Source: a virus
IMG/VR virus record: IMGVR_UViG_3300010885_002215
Location: 1-41,813 of that record
Strand: one strand, 5' to 3'
Length of the DNA stretch: 41,813 nt
Numbering within the stretch: the first letter of the stretch is position 1; the number at the start of each line of letters is the position of its first letter. This document shows positions 30,301-35,793 of the stretch, piece after piece. The translations under genes and the position numbers were made by a program. The notes under the pieces are model-generated. The model saw nothing but the letters and a program-made list of their open reading frames with translations, did no database searches and was not told the origin of the DNA.

Positions 30301-32488
30301 GATGGCTGCAGAGTTTAGTAGAAGGAAGGGACTAATCGAACAGACCATTGACGTACTATCAAATGGTAACGAGAAGGAGAAAGAGAAGGCGGCAATCTAT
30401 AGGGAGGTATACGAAAAGTTACTAAAAGACTCTGAGACTATAAAGGACGTTAAAGACAAGACAGATAAAATAAATTTAGATGCGGTTGACTATTGGCATA
30501 AGCAGTGGGATAGCAAGTACGATAGGTTATCTGACGTAGCAACAAATGTTTACAATAAGGTGCTAACCAAAGACCTCAACTACTCACCTGACAGGTATTC
30601 TAAGATGGGAAGCTATTCAGAGAACGTAGACCTAGCAAACGATCAGTCTGCGTTTATAAACAATACCAACGGGGTATTATATAATAAAAAGTCGGGCGTG
30701 TTAGAAGACGTTACGCATACGGCATCTCTTCCAAAGGATGACTTTGGTAAGGTGATGTCATTCATTGACCTGTCTTTTGATAAAAACAACTCAAACTCAA
30801 TGTATGATGCATTGGTTGATATTGAAACTGCTGCACCAATTAGGCAGGTTCAGGCGTTCATGGAGTCTAAAAACTTTGAGAAGATTATACCAACTGCAGA
30901 GGATGCGCAGCTATTAAAGAATAGAATTAATCTATATGTTCAGAATATCAGGAAGAAAAGTCCTTACACAAATGATGAGTACTCGAAGGCTATAAGGAGA
31001 ATAAATAAGATAGCTGCAGTTGGAGTAGGTCAGGCATTGGGTGGTATTACACAGCCATTCAAGCAGGTTATACCCGTGGCAATAAATACCGTTGTAAACG
31101 GTGGAGGCATATCATTGGGTGCAGCATTCGACGGAAACTTTAACAATTGGTTGAACAAGTCAGGTTACGCAATTGCGAACAGGGGTATTGAATCTCAGGC
31201 AGAGATTCAGTCTATAAATAAAATGATCGAAGAGGCGTCTAAGTCAAACGTATCTAAGGCGATAAAGATTATAGAGGAGGCCAATAAGAAGTGGATAGAC
31301 CTGTTCCTAGTTAAGCCGGACGTATTGGTGGCTAGGGCCTCGTTTAAGACGTTCTACGAGCAGTCTTTAAAGAAGCAGCGTATTGACGTGAACGGATTAG
31401 ACTACTCTACACACAAGGTAAACGAGGAGGCTGCTGATTACGCACAGAAGATGGTAGACAGACAGCAGAATATATCAGACCATGACTTGGGTGGCAAGTT
31501 ATTTACAAGCAAGGAGCCTTCAACTCAGGTTCTGATGAAGATATTTATGCCGTTTGCTAGTTTCAGGATGAACCAATCAACTAGGTTGGCGTCAGACATG
31601 TCTGTTCTAGGACATTGGAAAATCTCTACACCCGAGGATAAGATGATTGCAGCTAGGTCGTTGGCAGGATTTGCTGCAGAGATGGCCACATTTAAGGTGA
31701 TGTCAACCTTAGTTTCTGTTTTAATAGGAAACATAGCCGCATCTATCATGGGCAAGGATGAGAACGACGAGGAGAAGAAGAAGAGAATAGATGGGGTTAT
31801 GAAGGGACAGGCTACGGGTGCTGTTACAGACATATTCTCACCGCTACCTATACTTGATAAGTTCGTGCAGACAGGAGTTGCATCTATATCAGATGCTGTT
31901 CAGCAGTCTCTTGACATATCTGAGGAGGACAGGATGAATATTTACGGCACTAGGAAGGAAGACTTCGTTAAAAACTTTGGCATGTATGGAATCGCACCTG
32001 ACAGGGCCATTCAGTTCTATGAACTAGTTAAGTTGGCTCAGACGGGAACCTATAAGGATGACTTTGGTAAGGAGAAGCAGATATCTAGCGACAGTCAGGA
32101 TGCGCTCAAGAAACTAGTTGGCCCTGCGCTTTTAACAAACATTGGAATGGCGCCATCTGAACTTGCGTCTGTTATAAGGAACGCTGTTAGTATGGCTAAG
32201 AAGAAAACTTCGGGCGAGAAGAGTGCAGAGAAGGCACAGACTGCTGCTGCGTCTGCAGCACGTTCGGGAAGGAATTTATTGGAAGGATACGACAGTAGGG
32301 AGTCAATGAGAAGATACAACCCAAGACTGTACGAACAAACTTTTGGTAAAAAATCAGATTGGTATAAGGAACACAAGTCAGAGATGGAACAAAAGAAAAA
32401 AGAAAGGCAGGCAGAAAGGAAGGCTCAGGATATTAAAGAAAACTATCACCCTAATACAAAAACAAAAACTGAGTACAGTAACTATTAA
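21392..32488 (+). CDS. Giant polyvalent internal virion protein, 3698 aa
   Basis: One 3698-residue frame. In order: two 30-residue repeats with AYNLFVQNGYKKSIDEF (8-28, 38-58); a Gln/Pro/Thr-rich linker (about 65-150); Ala-rich hydrophobic helices (315-465); coiled coils; a domain with His1192-Asp-x-x-Gly-His1197 followed by EENATLQHLDL; a GNAT-like domain (about 1360-1550); a zincin with HEVTH (1714-1718) and downstream Glu1772/1777; a domain with GGADMHMSN and YHKSYPAEIRA (1873-2235); a second GNAT domain with NKGKGIGSAAY from 2335; long helices; and one membrane segment (3431-3454). Polyvalent proteins of this kind are injected with phage DNA and act on host targets. Position after two ejection proteins supports that. 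No RNA polymerase motif was found. Its stop codon overlaps the stop of the opposing gene. Confidence 0.85.
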   Translation: MNEEAIKDAYNLFVQNGYKKSIDEFKTLMSSTPEALNDSYNIFVKNGYNKSIDDYKTLIGVSGGQRAQPVQPTQQAQDMQQEQPVDEGHAQPPLKKKEQPSFSALPLADGSSALPTTQGTPSPLPQPTAQPATQPAVNTAVQPTAQPTGQVPTKPVDNKEKYFTNWAGVLTPDTVPNRVENAVQEYTTVPLTKWFLESADNIVNASKNILTGTGFFGEDIPDTETPITDALKQQQQKKQVDKNGNIITTAFGMLGKTGDVVASIIINSVLPQDTKNKLISNLNNASAANKEYLKSMQEAEGKNQDTNIASRAIKGIVGMAPDLLLAAELGPQAAEAKLAKYGETITKNAAPLLKKLVPNALGLIERGAQSGFTKLMAIEGAVKGVAETKKDENYFWNGIKGSAEGALEGMYMHGLGEAAGAAATPIAKLVSKTGVNSAIATAIATPLANAGVFATAKALRMGITEQKLVSGEDLAMEAATGVGFSLLHLGSQYKNHKELNHYYDNVLKDDAADSFTRVINETKANLDVAYTPDLTPERVKELQTARDEIKDAILKEPDLKNKTILGNEAIKIQNQLDAHASIKGIVENKDFLVNEIAQNEKLDQKQKDFYTKKITAIADAYDTSPLGIQKREFNNKIGEAQSELDKAAQVFSSATKPSDRIAAKIELDKRQQELDDYNAQLTELIASKPEKAEVKPTEAPEKTAERIARIADIEATLSQPDNGKGTVTVDDKLIERSDLETELKTLKTEQDAIQKQSTNEGVLRTEQPELGLQEVGQGNAQPERVTTGAEEAIAAAQPQEVVNPLETVESTTTALGNLDMPWFDDFQNKFGEEYKTAKEVAEAYQKAKADNSNPELVKAVESLLVNAAPVVEAAPTVEAEQYVPMPTTDLSHDAFTRDNAIDFEEDEKEGNNGRTYSYISSLTVEARNADGESIGTITKKADEDGNLSFEVENTDGKQLHKEGGFETLKDAKKALVDDVNKTQKKAFDKEAKAQAKIAEKAAKRAADKDAKKEAKAKGVVSSTTPTEGTVQEVAPTERSAFNEGVAEVQKNAEEYKKANKINRRSSLSVPKLFEKVSKMMSKAYELVKNEPNQAAVKRAYDAMMSETMTQYDFIVGKGLNVIKHTGTGEPYANSKDMLKDLRENNTLKFLPNEVAFGNEPTSAADNIGLQPSGRKLPDGYELTNSEVFRIVHDYFGHGILGNQFGPIGEENATLQHLDLYSSEAAPAVIFQTRGQNSWVNFSGENTRAAELRKEAKELIKQGKNVEAKKLLAEADKIFKFAEPKIGIFPDIFNFKKYETARRINEQEAVNSRADKGTNDLSRLLGKYSKESRRTRGVNKQNVRGTKRIGGVDVNVINEYTFDDKINNGILSAFKNFKGVQKVYEMTDGKAYREMVIKSLKNNRFASSVTVHTAEEFNKMRMFVTEDGSTGITINEEGFLGGAFSDPSASRPQNLAQLMVLGIKEGATTCEAFDTVLPDYYSQFGFKAVSRTEFNDEYRPMEANGNSVIDWDYETYKAFNNGKPDVVFFIYDGGNRDTIEDRIGLFDTYNNYDKAQTESFDKDGYEHAEEVMKQSAVKRLEFDLGIEEAPKTEVEQEVADLNDMFGEQVGTTTSGTSVADKADMDAMKARTTDEKQLKIIESAEKLSKTLGSVLRNFGIFVHESNESYNAAMASDDVMGVGDTAGNFSYIKNADGTYSGRVDINLSAANERTVAHEVTHGVMLKAFGENPALFKTFRDRMSTILSDSTNKELTDFANQYVDSKTGELKDVAHEEYMTELIAALAEQGGKIPVGTMQKIAVLINKVVSKITNGKFQPFEDIKNTKNLVDFINSVSKSLNKGEVISPSNINKIGLSGVIDTSNAVKSKSSIAMGELKRFPVNENTKLEEDVKLSDFDGKHISLIESDRMTGAHISDTEGNVLYKFYGGVYYPIITGKWWASKEIKKAKEIAEVGNNNRDKDGYIYTAPMVGGADMHMSNVDMLNSTIELMKFDAKNKKSSVTKDDIIKYIKKAFDKKNLADKASILRSVLRKSNNTDTLFDELKYVLLQDGEYIVDRNGKPFLDENKNKISTFAFDERKEIVKGILGDPKVQDNKFPSAGSIIDVAKRFEEPITSKVKRMGDLVTVMRTKGKLEAKVSDVNDEFYHKSYPAEIRAVDENGNPAEIEVFILDGAYSMRDVLPSLKTKKGKEFTWEQYLEYHKEKYNEKQIESWYNRNAKLGAATGKVVSKSQKVKFTDMRGKKVDVELDNIKLKPRDEINLDEENKWNHFNIESDGVTLGYIQVMKKGEDVKIALSSIIDPKLKADSATGKTNFIGKVFELLKEIFVKPFKGDVIIESNKGKGIGSAAYDAMARILKNDYGKKLISDTSRSDNAENLWKSLVKKGKAVVVGDVDSKNRWEHYFEYVVPKEEVTSKSQRTKEDTVNKIVNQARSHGFSEESITKFLTDKGFSDVEIKNALGNAAPTETLSEQKLAGYDAMMTKVDAMVARQKRKNIDEDKMALNVDKLIRDTDAYKNATDAQKKLLELEGRNKVGVRERRAPSIGRILGSIKDFTSLTRNDKLNMIKQIRDLSKDAAKNLAQEIRFIASTGKISPTQASNIVARFGKVNMLSELSVSNFVDYMSKVLNDAQYASKLNEAKGLKGTISQLSRNQEKNANLRELAKEFININPSLVESIDDYNSMANKIKEAIKGSTAVGGKVKFAETVNIEDAVAYTKEAMKNQEEVMHEQKAAEVQNLMGIDSSEFSYDELVDMLKKDKPISKYNESIIKDTVDKMFGTYSAVIKDIIKTGVDPFTGEDVSYTDREKEIITKFMGMDTKEMTTKNSLEAIDAIANFLENKSTAKMDAITSRYIGERNSKIILKKGIMAVPLKKLFSKSLGRVLTEGTTNLSMVFEKMFKGFHRGGEVEKAMGVTTLINKKAFAQSTADGITNDYIKKFYDKSVKPNGEAFNSAENNIERGMAAFMMRTVIGTEKKMAAEFSRRKGLIEQTIDVLSNGNEKEKEKAAIYREVYEKLLKDSETIKDVKDKTDKINLDAVDYWHKQWDSKYDRLSDVATNVYNKVLTKDLNYSPDRYSKMGSYSENVDLANDQSAFINNTNGVLYNKKSGVLEDVTHTASLPKDDFGKVMSFIDLSFDKNNSNSMYDALVDIETAAPIRQVQAFMESKNFEKIIPTAEDAQLLKNRINLYVQNIRKKSPYTNDEYSKAIRRINKIAAVGVGQALGGITQPFKQVIPVAINTVVNGGGISLGAAFDGNFNNWLNKSGYAIANRGIESQAEIQSINKMIEEASKSNVSKAIKIIEEANKKWIDLFLVKPDVLVARASFKTFYEQSLKKQRIDVNGLDYSTHKVNEEAADYAQKMVDRQQNISDHDLGGKLFTSKEPSTQVLMKIFMPFASFRMNQSTRLASDMSVLGHWKISTPEDKMIAARSLAGFAAEMATFKVMSTLVSVLIGNIAASIMGKDENDEEKKKRIDGVMKGQATGAVTDIFSPLPILDKFVQTGVASISDAVQQSLDISEEDRMNIYGTRKEDFVKNFGMYGIAPDRAIQFYELVKLAQTGTYKDDFGKEKQISSDSQDALKKLVGPALLTNIGMAPSELASVIRNAVSMAKKKTSGEKSAEKAQTAAASAARSGRNLLEGYDSRESMRRYNPRLYEQTFGKKSDWYKEHKSEMEQKKKERQAERKAQDIKENYHPNTKTKTEYSNY

Positions 32489-32901
32489 GTGAACCTGATA
32501 TACTTTAATTCCTTTTGTTTGTCGTAGTAGACCATAAGTTCGGTATCGTTGTAGGAGTTGTCTCTTGGGGTTCGTCCACCCCACCTGACTTCTCCTATCA
32601 ACCTATCGATTCTACCGTATATAATGCCGTCCTCGCACGCCCAAATTACTACGGGTGTGATTCTCTTATCCAATAGCTTAACTAGCTTCCTTGCGGCTAT
32701 AGGGAGCGGATACGCACCGTTCATCGTGCGCACTCTGCCCTTAACTTCTACGTACGCTATTAGCTTCTTGTCCTTGTCGAACACCTTGTAGTCGATATCG
32801 TACGGGTCTAGCTTGGTGAACGAGCCGCCAAACATTTCAACGAACAACGAGATGGCCCGCTTTTCCCTTTTTAAATCATCGTCTGTCTCAAAAGTCGTCA
32901 T
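32485..32901 (-). CDS. PDDEXK-like nuclease
   Basis: A 138-residue protein with a restriction-endonuclease-like active site: Asp37 (or Asp35) in PYDIDYKV, then Glu52 and Lys54 in YVEVKGR, in the D-(x)n-ExK spacing of the superfamily, preceded by an N-terminal helix REKRAISLFVEMFGG. A later basic segment (ARKLVKLLDKR, DRLIGEVRWGGR) could bind DNA. The substrate is unknown; resolvase-, repair- or packaging-linked nucleases of this size occur in many phages. It is the last gene of the minus-strand arm and its TAA shares two bases with the TAA of the giant plus-strand gene. Its start overlaps the end of the next upstream gene by 14 bases. Confidence 0.75.
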   Translation of the reverse strand: MTTFETDDDLKREKRAISLFVEMFGGSFTKLDPYDIDYKVFDKDKKLIAYVEVKGRVRTMNGAYPLPIAARKLVKLLDKRITPVVIWACEDGIIYGRIDRLIGEVRWGGRTPRDNSYNDTELMVYYDKQKELKYIRFT

Positions 32902-33076
32902 CCTCTATTGATTTTAGGGTGAACCTAAGTTCCATTATAACAAACCTGATGTCGGTGGTTGCCGTATCAAAGTCCCTGTCCACTAGGTTCTCGTATATGT
33001 TCGCTAGTAGTAGGTGGTATTCGTTTATTCTTAACGATATTCTAGCCGCCCTCTCGTCTTCCGTGTCTTGGTTCAT
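32888..33076 (-). CDS. Small helical protein, function unknown
   Basis: A 62-residue protein, predicted to be all helical by eye, with acidic ends (MNQDTEDERAARISL and SIEDDDF) and a hydrophobic heptad-like middle (LLLANIYENLVDRDF, FVIMELRFTL). It overlaps the downstream nuclease gene by 14 bases and begins 11 bases after the DnaA-like gene ends, so it belongs to the same transcript. There are no Cys residues and no known motif. A dimerising small regulator or a helper of the neighbouring nuclease would be possible, but the sequence supports no function. Confidence 0.6.
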   Translation of the reverse strand: MNQDTEDERAARISLRINEYHLLLANIYENLVDRDFDTATTDIRFVIMELRFTLKSIEDDDF

Positions 33077-33087
33077 TGTGTATTGTT

Positions 33088-33612
33088 TTAAATATCCCCG
33101 TTGAGAATCATAAGTAACTTCCTTTCAAACTGTGACTCGGCACCAATGGGAATCCTTTTATCTAATAATTTTATTATTTTCTTAAATCTTTTAGTTTTCT
33201 TTTCTCTTTCTAGCACATCCTTTCTTTCCAAAATTAAACCATCTATGCGACTATTTAGGTTTCTTATTGTTATTCCCGCATGCTTGTACTTTATCTCGTG
33301 AACCAACTCCTCCTTCCCCTCTAAAAAAGCTACCCTGCACGCCATGTACATCTCTGACTTCTGAACGCTACCAAACTTTAGTATGTTCTCAATCTCGGTA
33401 AGGTAGTGCATGATGGTGGTATGGTCTTTGTTTAAGAATCCTCCGATGACCGCAAGTCCGTAACCCCTCTCCCTGAGTATCTTCGAGAACATCATCCGGG
33501 CCTCGACCATCTCCCTCTTCCTGAGCCTGTTCAACACGTCTACGTTGAACGTGTTGTTAAATATATCCCTCAATAAATCCATTTCTGACTGTAGTCCTAG
33601 CTTTGCTTTCAT
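33088..33612 (-). CDS. DnaA domain IV-like DNA-binding protein
   Basis: A 174-residue protein without an ATPase domain. Residues 31-75 match the C-terminal DNA-binding domain of DnaA: a helix with EARMMFSKILRERGYGLAVIG, then FLNKDHTTIMHYLTEI, equivalent to the DnaA signature GRDHTTVLHA that reads the DnaA box. The rest is a basic coiled coil (ERKDVLEREKKTKRFKKIIKLLDKR). It could mark the phage origin, recruit the primase-helicase, or act as a repressor. The neighbouring genes for nucleases and primase-helicase support a replication role. It is far smaller than host DnaA (about 450-470 aa) because the AAA+ domain is absent rather than broken; the gene is intact. Confidence 0.75.
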   Translation of the reverse strand: MKAKLGLQSEMDLLRDIFNNTFNVDVLNRLRKREMVEARMMFSKILRERGYGLAVIGGFLNKDHTTIMHYLTEIENILKFGSVQKSEMYMACRVAFLEGKEELVHEIKYKHAGITIRNLNSRIDGLILERKDVLEREKKTKRFKKIIKLLDKRIPIGAESQFERKLLMILNGDI

Positions 33613-33623
33613 TTAATTTGATT

Positions 33624-33866
33624 TTAATTTCCTTTAAATAATTCTACCGTTACCCCGTGCCTTTTTAATTCTCCTGCCCTGAACTCCTGCAGCTTACTAA
33701 GTTTACCGTTCGGCCCCTTCACCTCCACGAACAGAACGTCCGAGTTTGGTGGTATGGCTATCAGGTCAGGGATACCGTTCTTGTTGGTATTAATCAACTT
33801 TATTACGTAGTACCCCTGAGCCTCTAGTTCCTTAATTTTTTTAGTTTGTATCTGCTGCTCTGTCAT
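33624..33866 (-). CDS. VRR-NUC domain nuclease
   Basis: An 80-residue protein that is just one VRR-NUC (PDDEXK) domain: N-terminal helix TEQQIQTKKIKELEAQGYYVIK, Asp34 in GIPDLIAI, Glu48 and Lys50 in LFVEVKGPNGKLS, and Gln60 in KLQ, the full catalytic set of the family. Stand-alone VRR-NUC proteins occur in many phages and are thought to cut branched DNA such as Holliday junctions or flaps. Here it would help resolve replication or recombination intermediates before packaging. It overlaps the upstream gene by 26 bases and precedes the DnaA-like gene by 11. Confidence 0.9.
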   Translation of the reverse strand: MTEQQIQTKKIKELEAQGYYVIKLINTNKNGIPDLIAIPPNSDVLFVEVKGPNGKLSKLQEFRAGELKRHGVTVELFKGN

Positions 33867-34164
33867 TAATTTTTGTTTGATTCATTAACTCGTCCATTGA
33901 GAAGTCTGTGTCGTTGCAGTCCTTTATTAGCTTTGCTAACTTATCTAACTCATCCTTTGTGAAGGCGAACCTATCAGCCATGAAGTACTCAAATGGTGCG
34001 CAGCTTTCGTCGAAGTCTATCTCAGCCAACTGAACGGCTAATTTTTTCTGCGGAAGCACTACCACCGTGAAGATTATTGTATACTCTTCGCCCTCCTTCA
34101 CCCACTTGTTTGCGGGAATCTTGCTAGGCTTCTTCTTGTCGTTTATGCACTTACACTTTACCAT
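33841..34164 (-). CDS. Conserved small phage protein, function unknown
   Basis: A 107-residue protein starting MVKCKCINDKKKPSKIPANKWVKEGEEYTI. The CxC pair and the PxxIPxxKWVKEGxxYTI pattern are, as I recall, common in small proteins from Bacteroidota phages. A beta-rich middle (FTVVVLPQKKLAVQLAEIDF) and an acidic helical end (KDELDKLAKLIKDCNDTD) follow. It overlaps the genes on both sides (14 and 26 bases), which shows it is translated as part of the operon. The function is unknown; with only two N-terminal cysteines it would need other ligands or dimerisation to bind zinc. Confidence 0.7.
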   Translation of the reverse strand: MVKCKCINDKKKPSKIPANKWVKEGEEYTIIFTVVVLPQKKLAVQLAEIDFDESCAPFEYFMADRFAFTKDELDKLAKLIKDCNDTDFSMDELMNQTKINDRAADTN

Positions 34165-34558
34165 CTTCTATTTTTTTTACAATTTTAATTAGGTTATCTA
34201 TGCAGTCGATCTCTGCCTCTGTCCGTGTTGGTATCAGTGCATTAAAGGCGATGTACTGCTTGTTGTTTACTCTAGTGTACGGGTAAGGAGTGGACGGCAT
34301 CCTAGCTATATTCCATTTGTACCAATTAAAATCATCTGCCTGCTGTACGGTTCCCTCTAGGTTGTACCTATCCTGAAACCACCTGAACACCTGTTGGTAC
34401 AGTGGAATAGATACAAATTTTTTAGCTTGATTCCAATTAACCCAATCTTTTTGGTCAAAATGCTCTCCAATACCATTCCAATATTTTAAACAAGGTTCAT
34501 CAAATCCTAATTCTTTAAGTTTAACTGATTGGTCGTACGATAGAAATTCTTTGTTCAT
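34151..34558 (-). CDS. Conserved Bacteroidota phage protein, function unknown
   Basis: A 135-residue protein. The start at 34558 (MNKEFLSYDQSVKLKELGFD) is preferred over an in-frame ATG eight codons upstream, because the MNKEF start, as I recall it, is the conserved one in this family. The conserved features are the N-terminal helix with ALKELGFDEP-type sequence, PLYQQVFRWFQDRYNLEG in the middle and YKWNIARMPSTP later. The aromatic-rich core suggests a small globular protein. The function is not known to me; members are carried by many phages and prophages of Bacteroidota in small-gene regions. It overlaps the upstream basic protein gene by 38 bases and is more AT-rich at its start than the replication genes. 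Confidence 0.75.
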   Translation of the reverse strand: MNKEFLSYDQSVKLKELGFDEPCLKYWNGIGEHFDQKDWVNWNQAKKFVSIPLYQQVFRWFQDRYNLEGTVQQADDFNWYKWNIARMPSTPYPYTRVNNKQYIAFNALIPTRTEAEIDCIDNLIKIVKKIEDGKV

Positions 34559-34727
34559 GTTTTTCTTTTTTAATTTTTTCACGATATAGTTTCATTCTAA
34601 GCAATGCGTCTTCTCGGTTGGCGTAGTAGTGCTTCTTAGCAATTTCGCTTACCCTTTCCTTGTTATCCTTTCTCCACTTCCTGTGGCGATCATTGGTTAC
34701 CTTTCTTCTGTACTCTTCTACTGTCAT
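34521..34727 (-). CDS. Small basic protein, function unknown
   Basis: A 68-residue, very basic helical protein (TNDRHRKWRKDNKERVSEIAKKHYYANRED, later KLYREKIKKEKHEQR). The composition suggests nucleic-acid binding, and similar segments occur at the ends of some HNH-type phage proteins, but no catalytic motif is present. Its ATG shares ATGA with the stop of the Cys-rich gene upstream and its end overlaps the next gene by 38 bases. This coupling supports that it is real despite its size. Possible roles include a DNA-binding accessory factor; none is proven. Confidence 0.6.
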   Translation of the reverse strand: MTVEEYRRKVTNDRHRKWRKDNKERVSEIAKKHYYANREDALLRMKLYREKIKKEKHEQRISIVRPIS

Positions 34728-34915
34728 TTTTTAACTATTTTTTTTAAATAATCCCATATTCCCTTCGATGCTTCTCCCCAATACATGTCACACTTTCCGT
34801 CTTTAATTGGAATTTCCATAAAATAAGATTGTACTTGGCTTGGTTGCGCTGTAAATCTGTAACATTTTTCTTTAATAGGGCAATAGAAACCCTTGCATTT
34901 TGTTATGTCTGCCAT
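34724..34915 (-). CDS. Small Cys-containing phage protein
   Basis: A 63-residue protein with four cysteines spaced as in a small zinc-binding fold: KCKGFYCPIKEKCYRF (Cys at about 7, 12, 18) and DGKCDMYWG (about 42). The pattern CxxxxCPxxxxCYRxTA, QSYF, CDMYWG is one I associate with small conserved proteins of Bacteroidota phages. The C-terminus is basic (DYLKKIVKK). It is translationally coupled to the basic protein downstream through ATGA. The function is unknown; zinc or nucleic-acid binding is inferred from cysteine spacing only. Confidence 0.72.
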   Translation of the reverse strand: MADITKCKGFYCPIKEKCYRFTAQPSQVQSYFMEIPIKDGKCDMYWGEASKGIWDYLKKIVKK

Positions 34916-34945
34916 TGTTTTAGTTTTAATGTGTTATAAAAGCAC

Positions 34946-34972
34946 CATTAAGATGCATTTTGGGTCTTAATG
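34946..34972 (-). promoter_or_regulatory. Perfect inverted repeat, possible operator or hairpin
   Basis: CATTAAGA (34946-34953) and TCTTAATG (34965-34972) are perfect inverted copies separated by 11 bases, in the gap between two small minus-strand genes and 31 bases ahead of the Cys-protein ATG. No T-run follows, so an operator or a stabilising hairpin is more likely than a terminator. Confidence 0.4.
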
Positions 34973-34981
34973 AACGCTTTA

Positions 34982-35128
34982 TCATTCATTTTGTAATCGC
35001 AACTCCTGTATTTCTGTTTCTAGCATTAAAATTTTCTTCTTCTCCATATCTTTTGCTTGTTCAATGTATGGATTAAATATTTGTGGGTGCATCATTTTTT
35101 CTGCTAACCATTCTACTGCTGTTTGCAT
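34982..35128 (-). CDS. Short 48-aa protein of the accessory island
   Basis: A short gene reading MQTAVEWLAEKMMHPQIF, then an EQAKDMEKKK helix and the end ELRLQNE. The start (M-x-TAVEWLAEK) and the EQAKxMEK motif, as I recall them, are typical of short proteins found again and again in Bacteroidota phages, usually in tandem with relatives such as the next upstream gene, which also starts with MKTA. Its ATG lies three bases after the stop of that gene. No function is known. Being this short, it is easily missed by gene callers. Local base composition is more AT-rich than in the replication genes. Confidence 0.7.
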   Translation of the reverse strand: MQTAVEWLAEKMMHPQIFNPYIEQAKDMEKKKILMLETEIQELRLQNE

Positions 35129-35131
35129 AAT

Positions 35132-35347
35132 TTATTTTTTAAAGGTTTCGTTGTAATAATTTTTAGAATCACCATTGTAGAATAATGGTTCATCAGTCCA
35201 ATATGATTCACATTCAGCACTCCCTGCTGCAAATGCATTCATTGTATGCTGCTTTTCTTTTTCAATGAATATTAATTTTACTCCATTTGGTACTTTAATA
35301 TCAATTGATTCTAAATTTTCAAATAACTCTTGCATTGCTGTTTTCAT
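35132..35347 (-). CDS. Small accessory phage protein
   Basis: A 71-residue protein starting MKTAMQELFENLESIDIKVPNG, then KLIFIEKEKQHTMNAFAAGSAECESYW and a C-terminus with YYNETFKK. The pattern MKTAMQEL, an FIEKEKQxxxxAF helix and a closing YYNETF is one I recall as a recurrent small-protein family in Bacteroidota phages. It forms a tandem of likely relatives with the 48-aa protein downstream and the C-terminal half of the protein upstream. The function is unknown. It is spaced three bases from both neighbours and has AT-rich composition. Confidence 0.75.
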   Translation of the reverse strand: MKTAMQELFENLESIDIKVPNGVKLIFIEKEKQHTMNAFAAGSAECESYWTDEPLFYNGDSKNYYNETFKK

Positions 35348-35350
35348 AAC

Positions 35351-35758
35351 TTATTTATTTATAAATTCAATAATCTTTTCACACATCTTAGATGCTGAAT
35401 AAGGTCTGCGTTCTGTTATTTCATCTAGCAAAAATTGCACAATTTGTTCTTTTTGCCATTCTGCACCTTCAACAAATGCTGCTTTTAAATCAGACATTTG
35501 AGAGTTTATATCAGCCACTCCATACCCTTCTTCAAAAGGATATATTCTCCCTGCTGCTTCTAACGCTGTTTCTTTTACACTATTTGAATCATTTGGTTTA
35601 CACTTTTCACAGTACTGTGGTGGCAAATCGTCTGTTCTGCCTGTAGCAAAATCTTTTTCTTCCCTTGAAAAGTCGTATCCAACTTTTATAATATCTCTGC
35701 AATCTGAGCATAGGATTGCAAAGTTTCCGGCACTGTATTTTACACATAATTTTTCCAT
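35351..35758 (-). CDS. Zinc-ribbon-like accessory protein
   Basis: A 135-residue protein in two parts. The first 55 residues carry CSDC (about 17-20) and CEKC (about 50-53), a probable zinc ribbon. The second half reads VKETALEAAGRIYP, MSDLKAAFVEGAEWQKEQ and ends with MCEKIIEFINK, a pattern I recall from short proteins in many Bacteroidota phages. The two parts look fused, since the second half often occurs alone. Its role is unknown. It is the first of a run of AT-rich small genes and follows the SNF2 helicase after a 35-base gap. Confidence 0.72.
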   Translation of the reverse strand: MEKLCVKYSAGNFAILCSDCRDIIKVGYDFSREEKDFATGRTDDLPPQYCEKCKPNDSNSVKETALEAAGRIYPFEEGYGVADINSQMSDLKAAFVEGAEWQKEQIVQFLLDEITERRPYSASKMCEKIIEFINK

Positions 35759-35793
35759 GATTTGTCCTGTTTTTTTGTTGTTTTACTGTTGAT

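Noticed and set aside
22000-31900. Many antisense frames of 60-150 codons opposite the giant gene
   Set aside because: They are rich in Ser, Leu and Phe as expected of shadows of Lys/Glu-rich coding sequence and have no consistent starts or spacing.
21392-32488. Giant gene as a crAss-type virion RNA polymerase
   Set aside because: No DxDxD or other polymerase signature was seen by eye, and the visible domains are peptidase, GNAT and helical.
34559-34582. Longer start MKKLKKKN for the conserved 135-aa protein
   Set aside because: The conserved family start is MNKEF, eight codons downstream, and the extra Lys-run overlaps the basic gene.
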